Below are positions 1 through 7,069 of a DNA stretch of 17,607 nt, in pieces (within the stretch, counting starts at the first letter, position 1; each line of letters opens with the position of its first letter). The notes below the pieces were generated by a model. That model saw nothing but the letters and a program-made list of their open reading frames with translations, was not told the DNA's origin and ran no database searches. The translations under genes were made by a program, and so were the position numbers. This DNA is from Candidatus Cloacimonadota bacterium (GTDB lineage: Bacteria; Cloacimonadota; Cloacimonadia; Cloacimonadales; TCS61), in the NCBI GenBank assembly GCA_016931665.1, contig JAFGEH010000005.1, forward strand, positions 1-17,607. The letters are read 5' to 3'.

Positions 1-2
1 AT

Positions 3-59
3 CCTGTTTGCCCTGAATATCCGATTGATTTTCAAAATCCACAGGCTAAGAAAAGATAG
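3..59 (+). CDS. Possible 3' end of a plus-strand gene (partial)
   Basis: The frame starting at base 3 is open from the window edge to a TAG at 57-59 and encodes about 18 residues (start PVCPEYPIDF, end AKKR). Its composition (Cys, Pro, acidic and aromatic residues, basic tail) looks like a protein C-terminus. The competing open frame from base 1 to a TAA at 67-69 reads as a run of Ile, Leu and Arg and is less protein-like. If real, the gene converges on recG, with 6 bases between the stop codons. The fragment is too short to name a product or to exclude chance. Confidence 0.3.
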   Translation, partial: PVCPEYPIDFQNPQAKKR

Positions 60-65
60 AATAAG

Positions 66-2150
66 TTAAAATTCGAACAACTTCTCCCGATCTGAATATT
101 TCAACAGATATTCTTTCCTGAGCATATCGTGATCTGTATCTTTCAATTCATAGTCTCTGGTGACAATATCAAAAGCCATGGTTCTGGCCAGTTTCAGCAA
201 ATCCTGATCACGCAGCAGGTCAGCATGCCGGAAAGCAGGCATGCCGGATTGTTCAGTCCCGAAAAACTCGCCCGGCCCTCTTAATTCCAGATCCTTTTCG
301 GCAATTTTGAAGCCGTCGTTGGTAGAAACCATGGTAGTCAATCTTTCTCTGGCTTCACTGCTGATGGGCGGGTAAGCTACCAGATAACAGGCAGAGTGGT
401 CCGATCCTCTGCCTACACGGCCCCTTAACTGATGTAGCTGACTCAAACCGAAACGTTCAGCATGTTCAATTATCATTACGGTTGCGTTGGGCACGTCTAT
501 TCCAACTTCAATCACGGTTGTGGAAACAAGTATGCGGATTTTATTTTCCTGAAATTCTTTCATGATCTGATCTTTTTCAGCATTTTTCAGCCGCCCGTGC
601 AATAGCGATACCCGATACTGGGGAAAGATCCTCTGCTCAATCTTCTGAAATACAGATACGGCATTCTGCAGGTCAACTTTGTCTGATTCGTCGATGAGCG
701 GACAAACAATATAGACCTGCCTGCCCAGTTTTATCTGCTGAGCTGCTTCCTGATAGATAAGGTTTATTTTTTCCGAACCCCACCAGATGGTTTTAACCGG
801 GTGACGGCCGGGAGGTATTTCATCCAGTACACTGATATCAAGGTCACCATAGAGGGTAAGAGCCAGGGAACGCGGAATGGGTGTAGCAGATAGGTACATA
901 AGGTCCGGATGACTGTTGGTGCGAGCCAGGAAGGCTCTCTGTTCCACACCGAAACGATGCTGTTCATCAATTGCTACGAATCCGACATCGTGATAGGCAA
1001 CATCCGGCTGGATAAGGGCGTGAGTTCCAATAATAATATTGATTTCACCTGATCTGATCTGTTCTTTGCTTCTCTTTTTCCCGGAATAATTCCCCCCCTT
1101 GAGCAATACTATCTTAATCTCAGGTTGATTAATCAGCAGCCGGCTGAAACTGAGGTAGTGCTGTTCCGCCAGGATCTCGGTGGGAGCCATTAACACTGCC
1201 TGCCGGTTATTCTCCACTGCCAGCAGCATGGCAAACAAAGTTACTATCGTTTTACCTGATCCGACATCACCCTGCAGCAGACGGTTCATCTGCCGGGAAG
1301 ATGTCATATCCTCCACAATTTCCCGGATAACGCGTTTCTGAGCATCCGTGAGTAGAAAAGGAAGTGAATTCTTCAACCTGGTAGTAAAGGTTTTGAACAA
1401 TTTACAGCTATAACCTTTTTCTGTTCCGACATGATGATGATGACACCGGGCCAGCATCAGTTGATTAAAGAACAGTTCTTCGAAAGAAAAACGCTTTCTG
1501 GCTCTGGTAATTTCTGCGAGATCCGATCCAAAATGTATTTTCTGTAAACAGACTACCCTGTCTTCGAATTCCATTTGTTTTCTGATACCAGCCGGCAGGT
1601 TTTCAGCGATATATTCATGATATAATTCAAAGGCTTTGTAGATAAGGTTGCGCATCAGGTTCATGGAGATTTTATCGGTTAACGAATATAGGGGAAGTAT
1701 GGTTCGATTATGCCAGAAATTATCACTTTCCTGTTGTTCTTCCTCCAGCACTTCCGTTTCCGGATGAATCATCTGCAGGCTTCCGGAAAATTCTGTAACA
1801 ACACCGCTTGCCCAGATATTCAGGCCTGGTTCGAACTGCTTCTGAAACCAATCACCGAAACGGAACCAGGTACAGAACAGATATTCATCTCCATCAGAAA
1901 TCACCACATTCAGCTGTGCTTTGCCCTTGCCCAGATTTCGTTTCTCCACGGATACAATTTCCCCAACGATTGCTGCAGACTGGCCCAGCTGTAAATCACG
2001 GATCCGGATAGCTGTCCGGCGGTTGATATAATCCCGAGGAAAATGCTCCAGCAGGTCCCCGATACTGAAGATATTCAGCTTATTCAGAAGCCTGGCCCGG
2101 TATTCTCCAACACCTTTGAGATATTTGATCTCATATTCCAGAGGATTCAT
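66..2150 (-). CDS. recG: ATP-dependent DNA helicase RecG
   Basis: RecG is a cytoplasmic superfamily 2 double-stranded DNA translocase that remodels stalled replication forks and branch-migrates recombination intermediates. The protein has 694 residues, the normal family length. The N-terminal wedge (about 1-260) has an OB-type fold and opens with a helix-hairpin-like stretch near KGVGEYRARLL. The helicase core follows, with Walker A GDVGSGKT (Lys300), the DEQH box at 395-398, an SATPIPRSL segment (motif III region) and QLRGRVGRG (motif VI). After it comes the RecG-specific tail with DLELRGPGEFFGTEQSG, which couples ATP hydrolysis to translocation. The ATG start is supported by a GGAAG ribosome binding site 5 nt upstream. 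The gene is divergent from the peptidase gene. No operon partner is visible downstream because the window ends. No lesion is seen. The identification is secure. Confidence 0.97.
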   Translation of the reverse strand: MNPLEYEIKYLKGVGEYRARLLNKLNIFSIGDLLEHFPRDYINRRTAIRIRDLQLGQSAAIVGEIVSVEKRNLGKGKAQLNVVISDGDEYLFCTWFRFGDWFQKQFEPGLNIWASGVVTEFSGSLQMIHPETEVLEEEQQESDNFWHNRTILPLYSLTDKISMNLMRNLIYKAFELYHEYIAENLPAGIRKQMEFEDRVVCLQKIHFGSDLAEITRARKRFSFEELFFNQLMLARCHHHHVGTEKGYSCKLFKTFTTRLKNSLPFLLTDAQKRVIREIVEDMTSSRQMNRLLQGDVGSGKTIVTLFAMLLAVENNRQAVLMAPTEILAEQHYLSFSRLLINQPEIKIVLLKGGNYSGKKRSKEQIRSGEINIIIGTHALIQPDVAYHDVGFVAIDEQHRFGVEQRAFLARTNSHPDLMYLSATPIPRSLALTLYGDLDISVLDEIPPGRHPVKTIWWGSEKINLIYQEAAQQIKLGRQVYIVCPLIDESDKVDLQNAVSVFQKIEQRIFPQYRVSLLHGRLKNAEKDQIMKEFQENKIRILVSTTVIEVGIDVPNATVMIIEHAERFGLSQLHQLRGRVGRGSDHSACYLVAYPPISSEARERLTTMVSTNDGFKIAEKDLELRGPGEFFGTEQSGMPAFRHADLLRDQDLLKLARTMAFDIVTRDYELKDTDHDMLRKEYLLKYSDREKLFEF

Positions 2151-2238
2151 AATTCTTCCTTGAAATTATTCCTGCCGTAAGCAGACCCGATGCGTCAAGA
2201 AAAATGAACAAACTCAGTATACAGAAAGTTAAAATGCT

Positions 2239-2268
2239 TTGACAGAATCGACAGGACAGTTTTATACA
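2239..2268 (+). promoter_or_regulatory. Sigma-70-type promoter of the peptidase-patatin unit
   Basis: A perfect -35 hexamer TTGACA (2239-2244) is followed after 18 bp by TATACA (2263-2268, 4 of 6 matches to TATAAT). Transcription would start near 2275, leaving a leader of about 15 nt. That leader carries the AGAGAGG ribosome binding site at 2278-2284, 5 nt before the GTG at 2290. The TTG inside the -35 box is in frame with the peptidase and can be mistaken for its start. Promoter, leader, ribosome binding site and signal peptide all fall into place only with the GTG start. Confidence 0.65.
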
Positions 2269-2289
2269 CTTTCTTCCAGAGAGGTTAAT

Positions 2290-4698
2290 GTGAAAAAGAC
2301 AAAGATCTATACTGTTTTGTTTAATTTACTGTTATTCCCCCTCATTATATATGCCGAAACAGGTTATAAGATACCTTCTGAGAACATTACCCGCGTTTTT
2401 AATACTGCCCGTCTTCCCTATCTCTCTTTCACTCCGGAAACCGATCTGGTCTGGGAGATGAATTATGAGCCCTATGCGGAACTGGAGGATCTGGCCGATG
2501 AAAGACTACAGCTGGCAGGTGTTGATTTCTCCCGGAAACTGAATGCCCCCCGGGACCGCCGGCCTGTTACTTCCCTTAACATAAGATCGTTAAATGATGG
2601 TAGATCAATCCAAGTTGATTTTGGGAGTGAGATCAGAATCCGTGATTACAAGATATCTCCGGACAAGCAGTGGCTCGCCCTCAGTTATGAAACAGAAAGA
2701 GGGATAGAACTTGTTCTGGTGGAAACTTCAACCGGCAATATTCAATACATCGATAACCTGATCATCAATGATATTCTGGAAGACACCGGATTCTGGTGGG
2801 AAGGTAACAGTCAGCAGCTTCTCTGTAAAACCGTACCGGAAGACAGATCATCTCCACCCCTGCCGCCTGCTGCTCCTTCCTCGCCAATTCTGGAAGAAAC
2901 CGAGGGCAAATTTAACACCAGCCGTACATACCAGAACGTACTAAAGAATGGATATGACGAGGTTTTGTTTGATCATTACTTCACTTCCCAGCTGGTAATT
3001 TTGAATATCAGGACTGGCAAACCGGAAAGGCTGGGTGAGCCCTGTATCATCATTGAAGTTGCAATGTCCCCGAATGGCAGCCATCTGCTGATCGATAGAG
3101 TTACTCGTCCCTATTCTTATGAGCTACCCTATTACAGATTCCCGAGGACATTCGAAATCTGGAATCGTGAAGGCAAAATAATCAGGATTGTCCATCAACG
3201 ACCGCTGCAGGATCAGGTGCCTATTGGCGGCACATATACAGGGCCGCGAAATCTGCAATGGCTGCCACAACAACCTGCGACAATCATTTGGACTGAAGCG
3301 CTGGACAACGGAGACCCCAGAACCCAGGTTGACCATCGAGATAAACTGATGGCCTTATCGTCTCCTTTCCAGTCTGAGCCCCGGGAACTGATCCGAACGG
3401 AATATCGATTAGCGGAAGTTCTCTGGTCGGAGACCGAAAATGATTTTATAATTAGAGAATACGACAGAGAAAGACTCTGGGAGAGAACCTGGTATATTCG
3501 GTCAGAGATCGGTAACTGGCAGCTTTTATCTGATCAAAGCATCAATGATATCTATAATCGGCAGGGGAATCTTGTTATGACCTTGAATAAAAGCGGGAAC
3601 AGAGTTTTCCTGCATAGAGATAACTATATTTATTACAACAATATTTCGGGAGCAACACCGGAAGGCAGTTATCCCTATCTTGCCAGATATAATCTGTTAA
3701 CAGAGGAAAAAGAGATACTATTCCGTTGTCAGCCGGAGCATTATGAAAGGTTCTATGGTTTCTTGAGCAGTGATATGCAGACCATAGCCATCGGCAGTGA
3801 AACACCACAGACTCCACGTAATTACTATAAATTAGACCTGACCAGCGGTACCCGGTCAGCCCTGACCGATTATCAGAATCCCTATACTGAAATATCAGGC
3901 CTTGAGAAGGAATTAATTAAATATCAGAGAGATGATGGGGTCATGCTTTCTGCCACTCTTTATCTTCCTCCCGGGTTTCAATCCGGAGACACTGTACCAC
4001 TGGTGATATATGCTTATCCGGAAGAATATACTGATTCGACTACTGCGGGGCAGGTGGATTCTTCACCTTTCCGTTTCACCGGATTTTACGGATCTTCCCC
4101 TATTTATCTCGCGCTGGCAGGATATGCTGTGCTGATGAATGCTGCCATACCGATCATCGGAGATCCGGAAATTGTAAATGAAACCTTCATAAGTCAGACT
4201 GTCAGCAGCGTTCAGGCCGCTATTGATGAACTGGCTGCCAGAGAACTCATAGACCCGGACAGGGTTGGCATTGTAGGCCATAGCTATGGGGCTTTTATGG
4301 TGGCAAATATCCTGGCTCACAGTGATTTATGTGCTGCCGGGATTGCTTTAAGCGGTGCCTACAACAGGTCACTGACACCTTTCGGTTTTCAGAGTGAAAG
4401 GCGGACACTCTGGCAGGCAAAAGATTTTTATATTAAAGTTTCGCCCTTTTTTCATGCCGATCAAATCAAGGAGCCTCTACTGCTGATACATGGCGAAAAT
4501 GATCCCAATTCTGGCACTTTCCCCTTGCAGTCCCGACGATTCTACCAAGCTCTGCAAGGCACAGGCGGCACAGCCCGGCTTTGCCTTTTACCCCTGGAGG
4601 GACATAACTATTCAGCCAGGGAATCACATCTCCATGTTCTGGCTGAAATGATAGATTGGTTTGACAGGTTCCTGATTTATAATCAGGATGATAATTAA
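2290..4698 (+). CDS. Exported S9D glutamyl-endopeptidase-like serine peptidase (prolyl oligopeptidase fold)
   Basis: An alpha/beta-hydrolase peptidase of family S9, about 802 residues from the GTG at 2290. The N-terminus is a Sec signal peptide (KK, a Leu/Ile-rich core, cleavage likely after IIYA at residue 22), so it acts in the periplasm or outside. The middle (about 60-530) is the beta-propeller, including a proline-rich loop (SSPPLPPAAP) and a segment of the GDP..V..RD type. The C-terminal catalytic domain has GHSYGAF with nucleophile Ser665, Asp738 in HGENDPNSGT and His772 in LEGHNYSARES. The stretches SGAYNRSLTPFGFQ and GHNYSARES, the proline loop and the RPYSYELPYYRFPR segment resemble, from memory, the glutamyl endopeptidase subfamily S9D (plastid CGEP type), which cuts after Glu. 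Glu specificity is inferred. An upstream in-frame TTG at 2239 belongs to the promoter. The patatin gene follows after 15 nt. Confidence 0.88.
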   Translation: MKKTKIYTVLFNLLLFPLIIYAETGYKIPSENITRVFNTARLPYLSFTPETDLVWEMNYEPYAELEDLADERLQLAGVDFSRKLNAPRDRRPVTSLNIRSLNDGRSIQVDFGSEIRIRDYKISPDKQWLALSYETERGIELVLVETSTGNIQYIDNLIINDILEDTGFWWEGNSQQLLCKTVPEDRSSPPLPPAAPSSPILEETEGKFNTSRTYQNVLKNGYDEVLFDHYFTSQLVILNIRTGKPERLGEPCIIIEVAMSPNGSHLLIDRVTRPYSYELPYYRFPRTFEIWNREGKIIRIVHQRPLQDQVPIGGTYTGPRNLQWLPQQPATIIWTEALDNGDPRTQVDHRDKLMALSSPFQSEPRELIRTEYRLAEVLWSETENDFIIREYDRERLWERTWYIRSEIGNWQLLSDQSINDIYNRQGNLVMTLNKSGNRVFLHRDNYIYYNNISGATPEGSYPYLARYNLLTEEKEILFRCQPEHYERFYGFLSSDMQTIAIGSETPQTPRNYYKLDLTSGTRSALTDYQNPYTEISGLEKELIKYQRDDGVMLSATLYLPPGFQSGDTVPLVIYAYPEEYTDSTTAGQVDSSPFRFTGFYGSSPIYLALAGYAVLMNAAIPIIGDPEIVNETFISQTVSSVQAAIDELAARELIDPDRVGIVGHSYGAFMVANILAHSDLCAAGIALSGAYNRSLTPFGFQSERRTLWQAKDFYIKVSPFFHADQIKEPLLLIHGENDPNSGTFPLQSRRFYQALQGTGGTARLCLLPLEGHNYSARESHLHVLAEMIDWFDRFLIYNQDDN

Positions 4699-4713
4699 AC
4701 CCGGAGGAATAAA

Positions 4714-5520
4714 ATGAAAAAAATAGGATTGTGTCTGGGTGGAGGTGGTGCCAGGGGCATCTGCCATATTGAATTTCTGAAAGTTCTGGACGAATTTGAT
4801 CTGAAACCTGTTATGATAAGTGGTTCCAGCATAGGAGCCATTATCGGATCCTTCTATGCCAGCGGGCTTACCGGTAGGGATATTGAAGCAATTCTGGATG
4901 ACCTTTCAATTAGAGATATTCCCAAAATGCTGGATTTTTCCTTCCTCAATTTCAATAGCCTGGTCAAAGGCAAAGGAGTAGAGAAATTTCTGAAAAAACA
5001 ACTTCCTGTAACTCGTTTTTCCGAACTGAAAATTCCAATAAAAATAGTGGCTACAGATTACTGGAAGGAAGAACTGGTTGTTTTTGACCAGGGTGACCTG
5101 ATCAAAGCCATCAGGGCCAGCATCTCAATCCCGGCTATTTTTGAACCAGTTGTGATCGATGGCCGGGTTCTGATCGATGGCGGAGTCACGAATAATCTAC
5201 CATATGATCTACTGTTGCCGGAATGCAATTTCTTGATAGCAATTGATGCTTCCGGTTTTACTTCCGAGCCGGACAAGCCCAAAATACCGAACTGGTTTGA
5301 CAGTGTGATGAATACATTCACTATTCTGCAGAATTCCATTCTGTCCTACCAGATGAAAAACAGACGACCTGATATTTATATCAAACCCCAAATCAAAGAT
5401 ATCGGACTGCTGGAATTCGATAAAGTCTCGACTATAATTGAACTTGTACAAGATGATGTTATAAAATTCAGGCAGGAATTGCAGGAAAAACTAAAGCTGA
5501 AGACAAGCCAAAATCAATAA
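4714..5520 (+). CDS. Patatin-like phospholipase, RssA/YchK type
   Basis: A serine-aspartate dyad lipid acyl hydrolase of 268 residues, a single patatin domain and close to the usual length of the RssA/YchK group. The oxyanion-hole motif GGGGARG is at 9-15. The nucleophile elbow GSSIG is at 37-41, with Ser39 as nucleophile. The catalytic aspartate is Asp155 in DGGVTNNLP. No signal peptide or membrane segment is seen, so it should be cytoplasmic or loosely membrane-bound, acting on membrane phospholipids or other acyl esters. The ATG has a GGAGG ribosome binding site (about 4703-4707), 15 nt after the peptidase stop, so the two genes are probably co-transcribed. No direct functional link to the peptidase is evident. 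Family assignment is firm; the substrate is unknown. Confidence 0.92.
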   Translation: MKKIGLCLGGGGARGICHIEFLKVLDEFDLKPVMISGSSIGAIIGSFYASGLTGRDIEAILDDLSIRDIPKMLDFSFLNFNSLVKGKGVEKFLKKQLPVTRFSELKIPIKIVATDYWKEELVVFDQGDLIKAIRASISIPAIFEPVVIDGRVLIDGGVTNNLPYDLLLPECNFLIAIDASGFTSEPDKPKIPNWFDSVMNTFTILQNSILSYQMKNRRPDIYIKPQIKDIGLLEFDKVSTIIELVQDDVIKFRQELQEKLKLKTSQNQ

Positions 5521-5534
5521 TATAGAGAATATAT

Positions 5535-5560
5535 TAATTCCCCTAATGAATTATAATTTT
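5535..5560 (+). terminator. Weak hairpin between convergent patatin and feoA genes
   Basis: TAATTC (5535-5540) pairs with GAATTA (5548-5553) around a 7-nt loop and is followed by TAATTTT. The stem is short and AT-rich and overlaps the 3' end of feoA. It is the only terminator-like structure in the 22-bp gap between the two converging genes. It may be insufficient on its own. Confidence 0.25.
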
Positions 5561-5836
5561 CCGAGCTAATTCCCGGGGAATGATATAACGTGAATTCCCG
5601 ATAGCTACTACAATATTCTGATCTGAGGAGTCATTCTTCTGAACCGTTACAATACCGCCCGGATAGATGCCCATTTCCATGGTTTTTCTATCAGGATTGC
5701 AGACAATAACAAACTTCTGCCCTAGAGGTGCTTCTGCCAGGCTGATATTTCCCAGTTCCCTGCGGCAAATTCCCTGGACCCGATCACAATGCTTATGGCG
5801 ACGCCCCCGTCCTGAACCCCAAAAACGACCGAACAT
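5543..5836 (-). CDS. feoA: FeoA-family ferrous iron transport accessory protein with His/Cys N-terminal extension
   Basis: FeoA proteins are small cytoplasmic SH3-like proteins that interact with or modulate the FeoB Fe(II) transporter. The FeoA pattern begins near residue 32 of 97: SLAEAPLGQ, then the conserved MGIYPGGIV segment and a C-terminal strand ending RELARKIIIH. The core is preceded by about 30 residues rich in Gly, Arg and His, with H14, H16, C17 and C24, which typical 75-85-residue FeoA proteins lack. The ATG at 5836 is chosen because AGGAGA lies just upstream (5841-5846). A longer in-frame start at 5881 would place the apparent promoter inside the coding sequence. It is the last gene of the iron cluster, 120 bp after the cysteine-rich gene, and appears to have its own Fur-controlled promoter. 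Confidence 0.88.
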   Translation of the reverse strand: MFGRFWGSGRGRRHKHCDRVQGICRRELGNISLAEAPLGQKFVIVCNPDRKTMEMGIYPGGIVTVQKNDSSDQNIVVAIGNSRYIIPRELARKIIIH

Positions 5837-5840
5837 TATC

Positions 5841-5846
5841 TCTCCT
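5841..5846 (-). promoter_or_regulatory. Ribosome binding site that fixes the feoA start
   Basis: AGGAGA on the minus strand ends 4 nt before the ATG at 5836. It favours the 97-residue FeoA over the 112-residue reading from 5881, which has no comparable site. Confidence 0.7.
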
Positions 5847-5853
5847 GCCAATA

Positions 5854-5881
5854 AATATAACTCACCATTACCTAATTGCAA
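5854..5881 (-). promoter_or_regulatory. Candidate internal promoter of feoA
   Basis: On the minus strand, TTGCAA (5881-5876; 4 of 6 matches to TTGACA) is followed after 16 bp by TATATT (5859-5854; 5 of 6 matches to TATAAT). Transcription would start close to the feoA ribosome binding site, giving a short leader. The -35 box is overlapped by a Fur-box-like sequence, which supports a real, iron-controlled promoter. It was read by eye and not scored against the genome background. Confidence 0.5.
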
Positions 5882-5891
5882 ACCATTCTCA
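5877..5891 (-). promoter_or_regulatory. Candidate Fur box at the feoA promoter
   Basis: The minus-strand sequence TGAGAATGGTTTGCA matches the 7-1-7 Fur consensus TGATAATNATTATCA at 10 of 14 defined positions. Its left half-site, TGAGAAT, is identical to that of the strong palindrome upstream of fur. It overlaps the proposed -35 hexamer of feoA, a position where bound Fur would block RNA polymerase. The right half is degenerate. Confidence 0.45.
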
Positions 5892-5956
5892 TTTGAACTT
5901 CTGTCAAGAGAATATGTTCACCCCTTAACAAATAAAGTGATGCTGTCAACTGAGGC

Positions 5957-7021
5957 CTACAATGTTTCAGGAATTTCAATTGCGAACTGGCACTCAGTAT
6001 CGCCCCGGAGAAGAGATTTCAATACCCTGACTTTTACCGGATAATCAAAGACACCTTCCCATTGCTGACGTTCCCAGCCGGCACTGCAATAACAGAAAGT
6101 TGGCGACAATCCCTGGTCCAGATGATCTTTGATTAAAGGGCAAAAACAATAGGCCCTGTTTCTTTCTTCCTGGGTTTTAGCCTCTTTATAGGCCTGAGGG
6201 TTACTGGGATTCTTGGTGTTGATAATTGTTCTGCCCTGCCTTTCCGGGGCTTTTATCCACCCGGGATCTTCAGCCATGAAAGCAATAACCCGGTCAACTG
6301 CTACCAGCTGATCCGCCTTGCCGGCTAATGCATCAAGATACACTTCCCTCAGCTTGGCTATCTGACGAACAGGAAAAACATGAGCACACCGGGATAGAAT
6401 CTTGTATTGTTCTGCTTCCGAACAAAATTCGTCAAGCCTGGTTACTGCCTGTTTTAACCAGGAAAATTTTTCCTTATCCCCGGCTTCGGCTCCCGGATAA
6501 TTATTAATATTCACTTCATTAAAATTAGCATCCCCAGCTGTGACCAGGTTTAGATTTTTCATGAAAAGTGCTCCCCAGTCGTGAATCACAAATTGGATCT
6601 CTTTCAAAACAGGTTCATGGCCTATAGCGGTATATTCTTCCCGGCAGAATTCATCCGATACCAGGCCACGAGAATAAGCAGCTTCAAAAAGACCGGAATA
6701 ATTCACTCCCTGTTCCGAGAACCCATCCCGGGGGGAATGGGAAAACACGCTGTATTCCGGAAATATTCTGATAGCCACACCAGGTATCTCTATGTTATCC
6801 TGTACCGGTATGCCAATCTCCGCCAGATACCCCTGAGGATAGCTGCTGATAAAATTCATAATCAAAAAAGGATTCCCGTTGACAGCACTTTCCGGTACCT
6901 TCTCGAGCAATTCTCTGTATTTTATACTGATCTGGCTTCTCTGCTGCAGATTAAAATCCAGCCAGGCCGCCCTGACTTCGGGGATAGTCCTCATGCTGTA
7001 TTCTTGATTATTACATTCCAT
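5957..7021 (-). CDS. GyrI-like domain fused to a cysteine-rich (CxC...CxC, DUF6144-like) domain
   Basis: A 354-residue cytoplasmic protein (no signal peptide or membrane segment) between feoB and feoA. Residues about 52-147 read like a GyrI-like/AraC effector-binding domain: YPQGYLAEIGIPV (61-73) at the start and EYTAIGHEP...KEIQF towards the end, as in small-molecule-binding domains of that fold. A helical middle follows. The C-terminal part has CFC (292-294), CYCSAG (from 310) and GDTECQFAI with C344. From memory this CxC-x15-CxC...GD..C.F pattern resembles proteins named DUF6144; that assignment is tentative. The five cysteines could bind iron, an iron-sulfur cluster or zinc. There is no DNA-binding domain, so it is not an obvious regulator. 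A GGAG ribosome binding site 7 nt before the ATG supports the start. It lies 48 bp after feoB and is probably co-transcribed. Function unknown. Confidence 0.8.
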   Translation of the reverse strand: MECNNQEYSMRTIPEVRAAWLDFNLQQRSQISIKYRELLEKVPESAVNGNPFLIMNFISSYPQGYLAEIGIPVQDNIEIPGVAIRIFPEYSVFSHSPRDGFSEQGVNYSGLFEAAYSRGLVSDEFCREEYTAIGHEPVLKEIQFVIHDWGALFMKNLNLVTAGDANFNEVNINNYPGAEAGDKEKFSWLKQAVTRLDEFCSEAEQYKILSRCAHVFPVRQIAKLREVYLDALAGKADQLVAVDRVIAFMAEDPGWIKAPERQGRTIINTKNPSNPQAYKEAKTQEERNRAYCFCPLIKDHLDQGLSPTFCYCSAGWERQQWEGVFDYPVKVRVLKSLLRGDTECQFAIEIPETL

Positions 7022-7069
7022 AACTTACTCCGATTACATTCAGTTTCTTATAAATAATCATCAGCCCAA

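Noticed and set aside
1710..2011. Plus-strand open frames of 94 and 67 codons inside recG
   Set aside because: They lie antisense to a fully conserved RecG reading frame, have no ribosome binding site and give compositions with no recognisable domain. They are shadows of the real gene.
2216..2221. Minus-strand TATACT as a -10 box for recG
   Set aside because: No acceptable -35 hexamer lies 16-18 bp upstream, so it is not better than chance in this AT-rich gap.
5837..5881. Longer feoA start at 5881 giving 112 residues
   Set aside because: It has no ribosome binding site, and the extension overlaps the proposed -35, -10 and Fur site. The ATG at 5836 has AGGAGA in the right place.
5885..5913. 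Inverted repeat ATTCTC...GAGAAT before feoA as a second complete Fur operator
   Set aside because: The half-sites are 17 bp apart, which does not fit Fur spacing. Only the ATTCTC half with its neighbouring degenerate half forms a plausible site.
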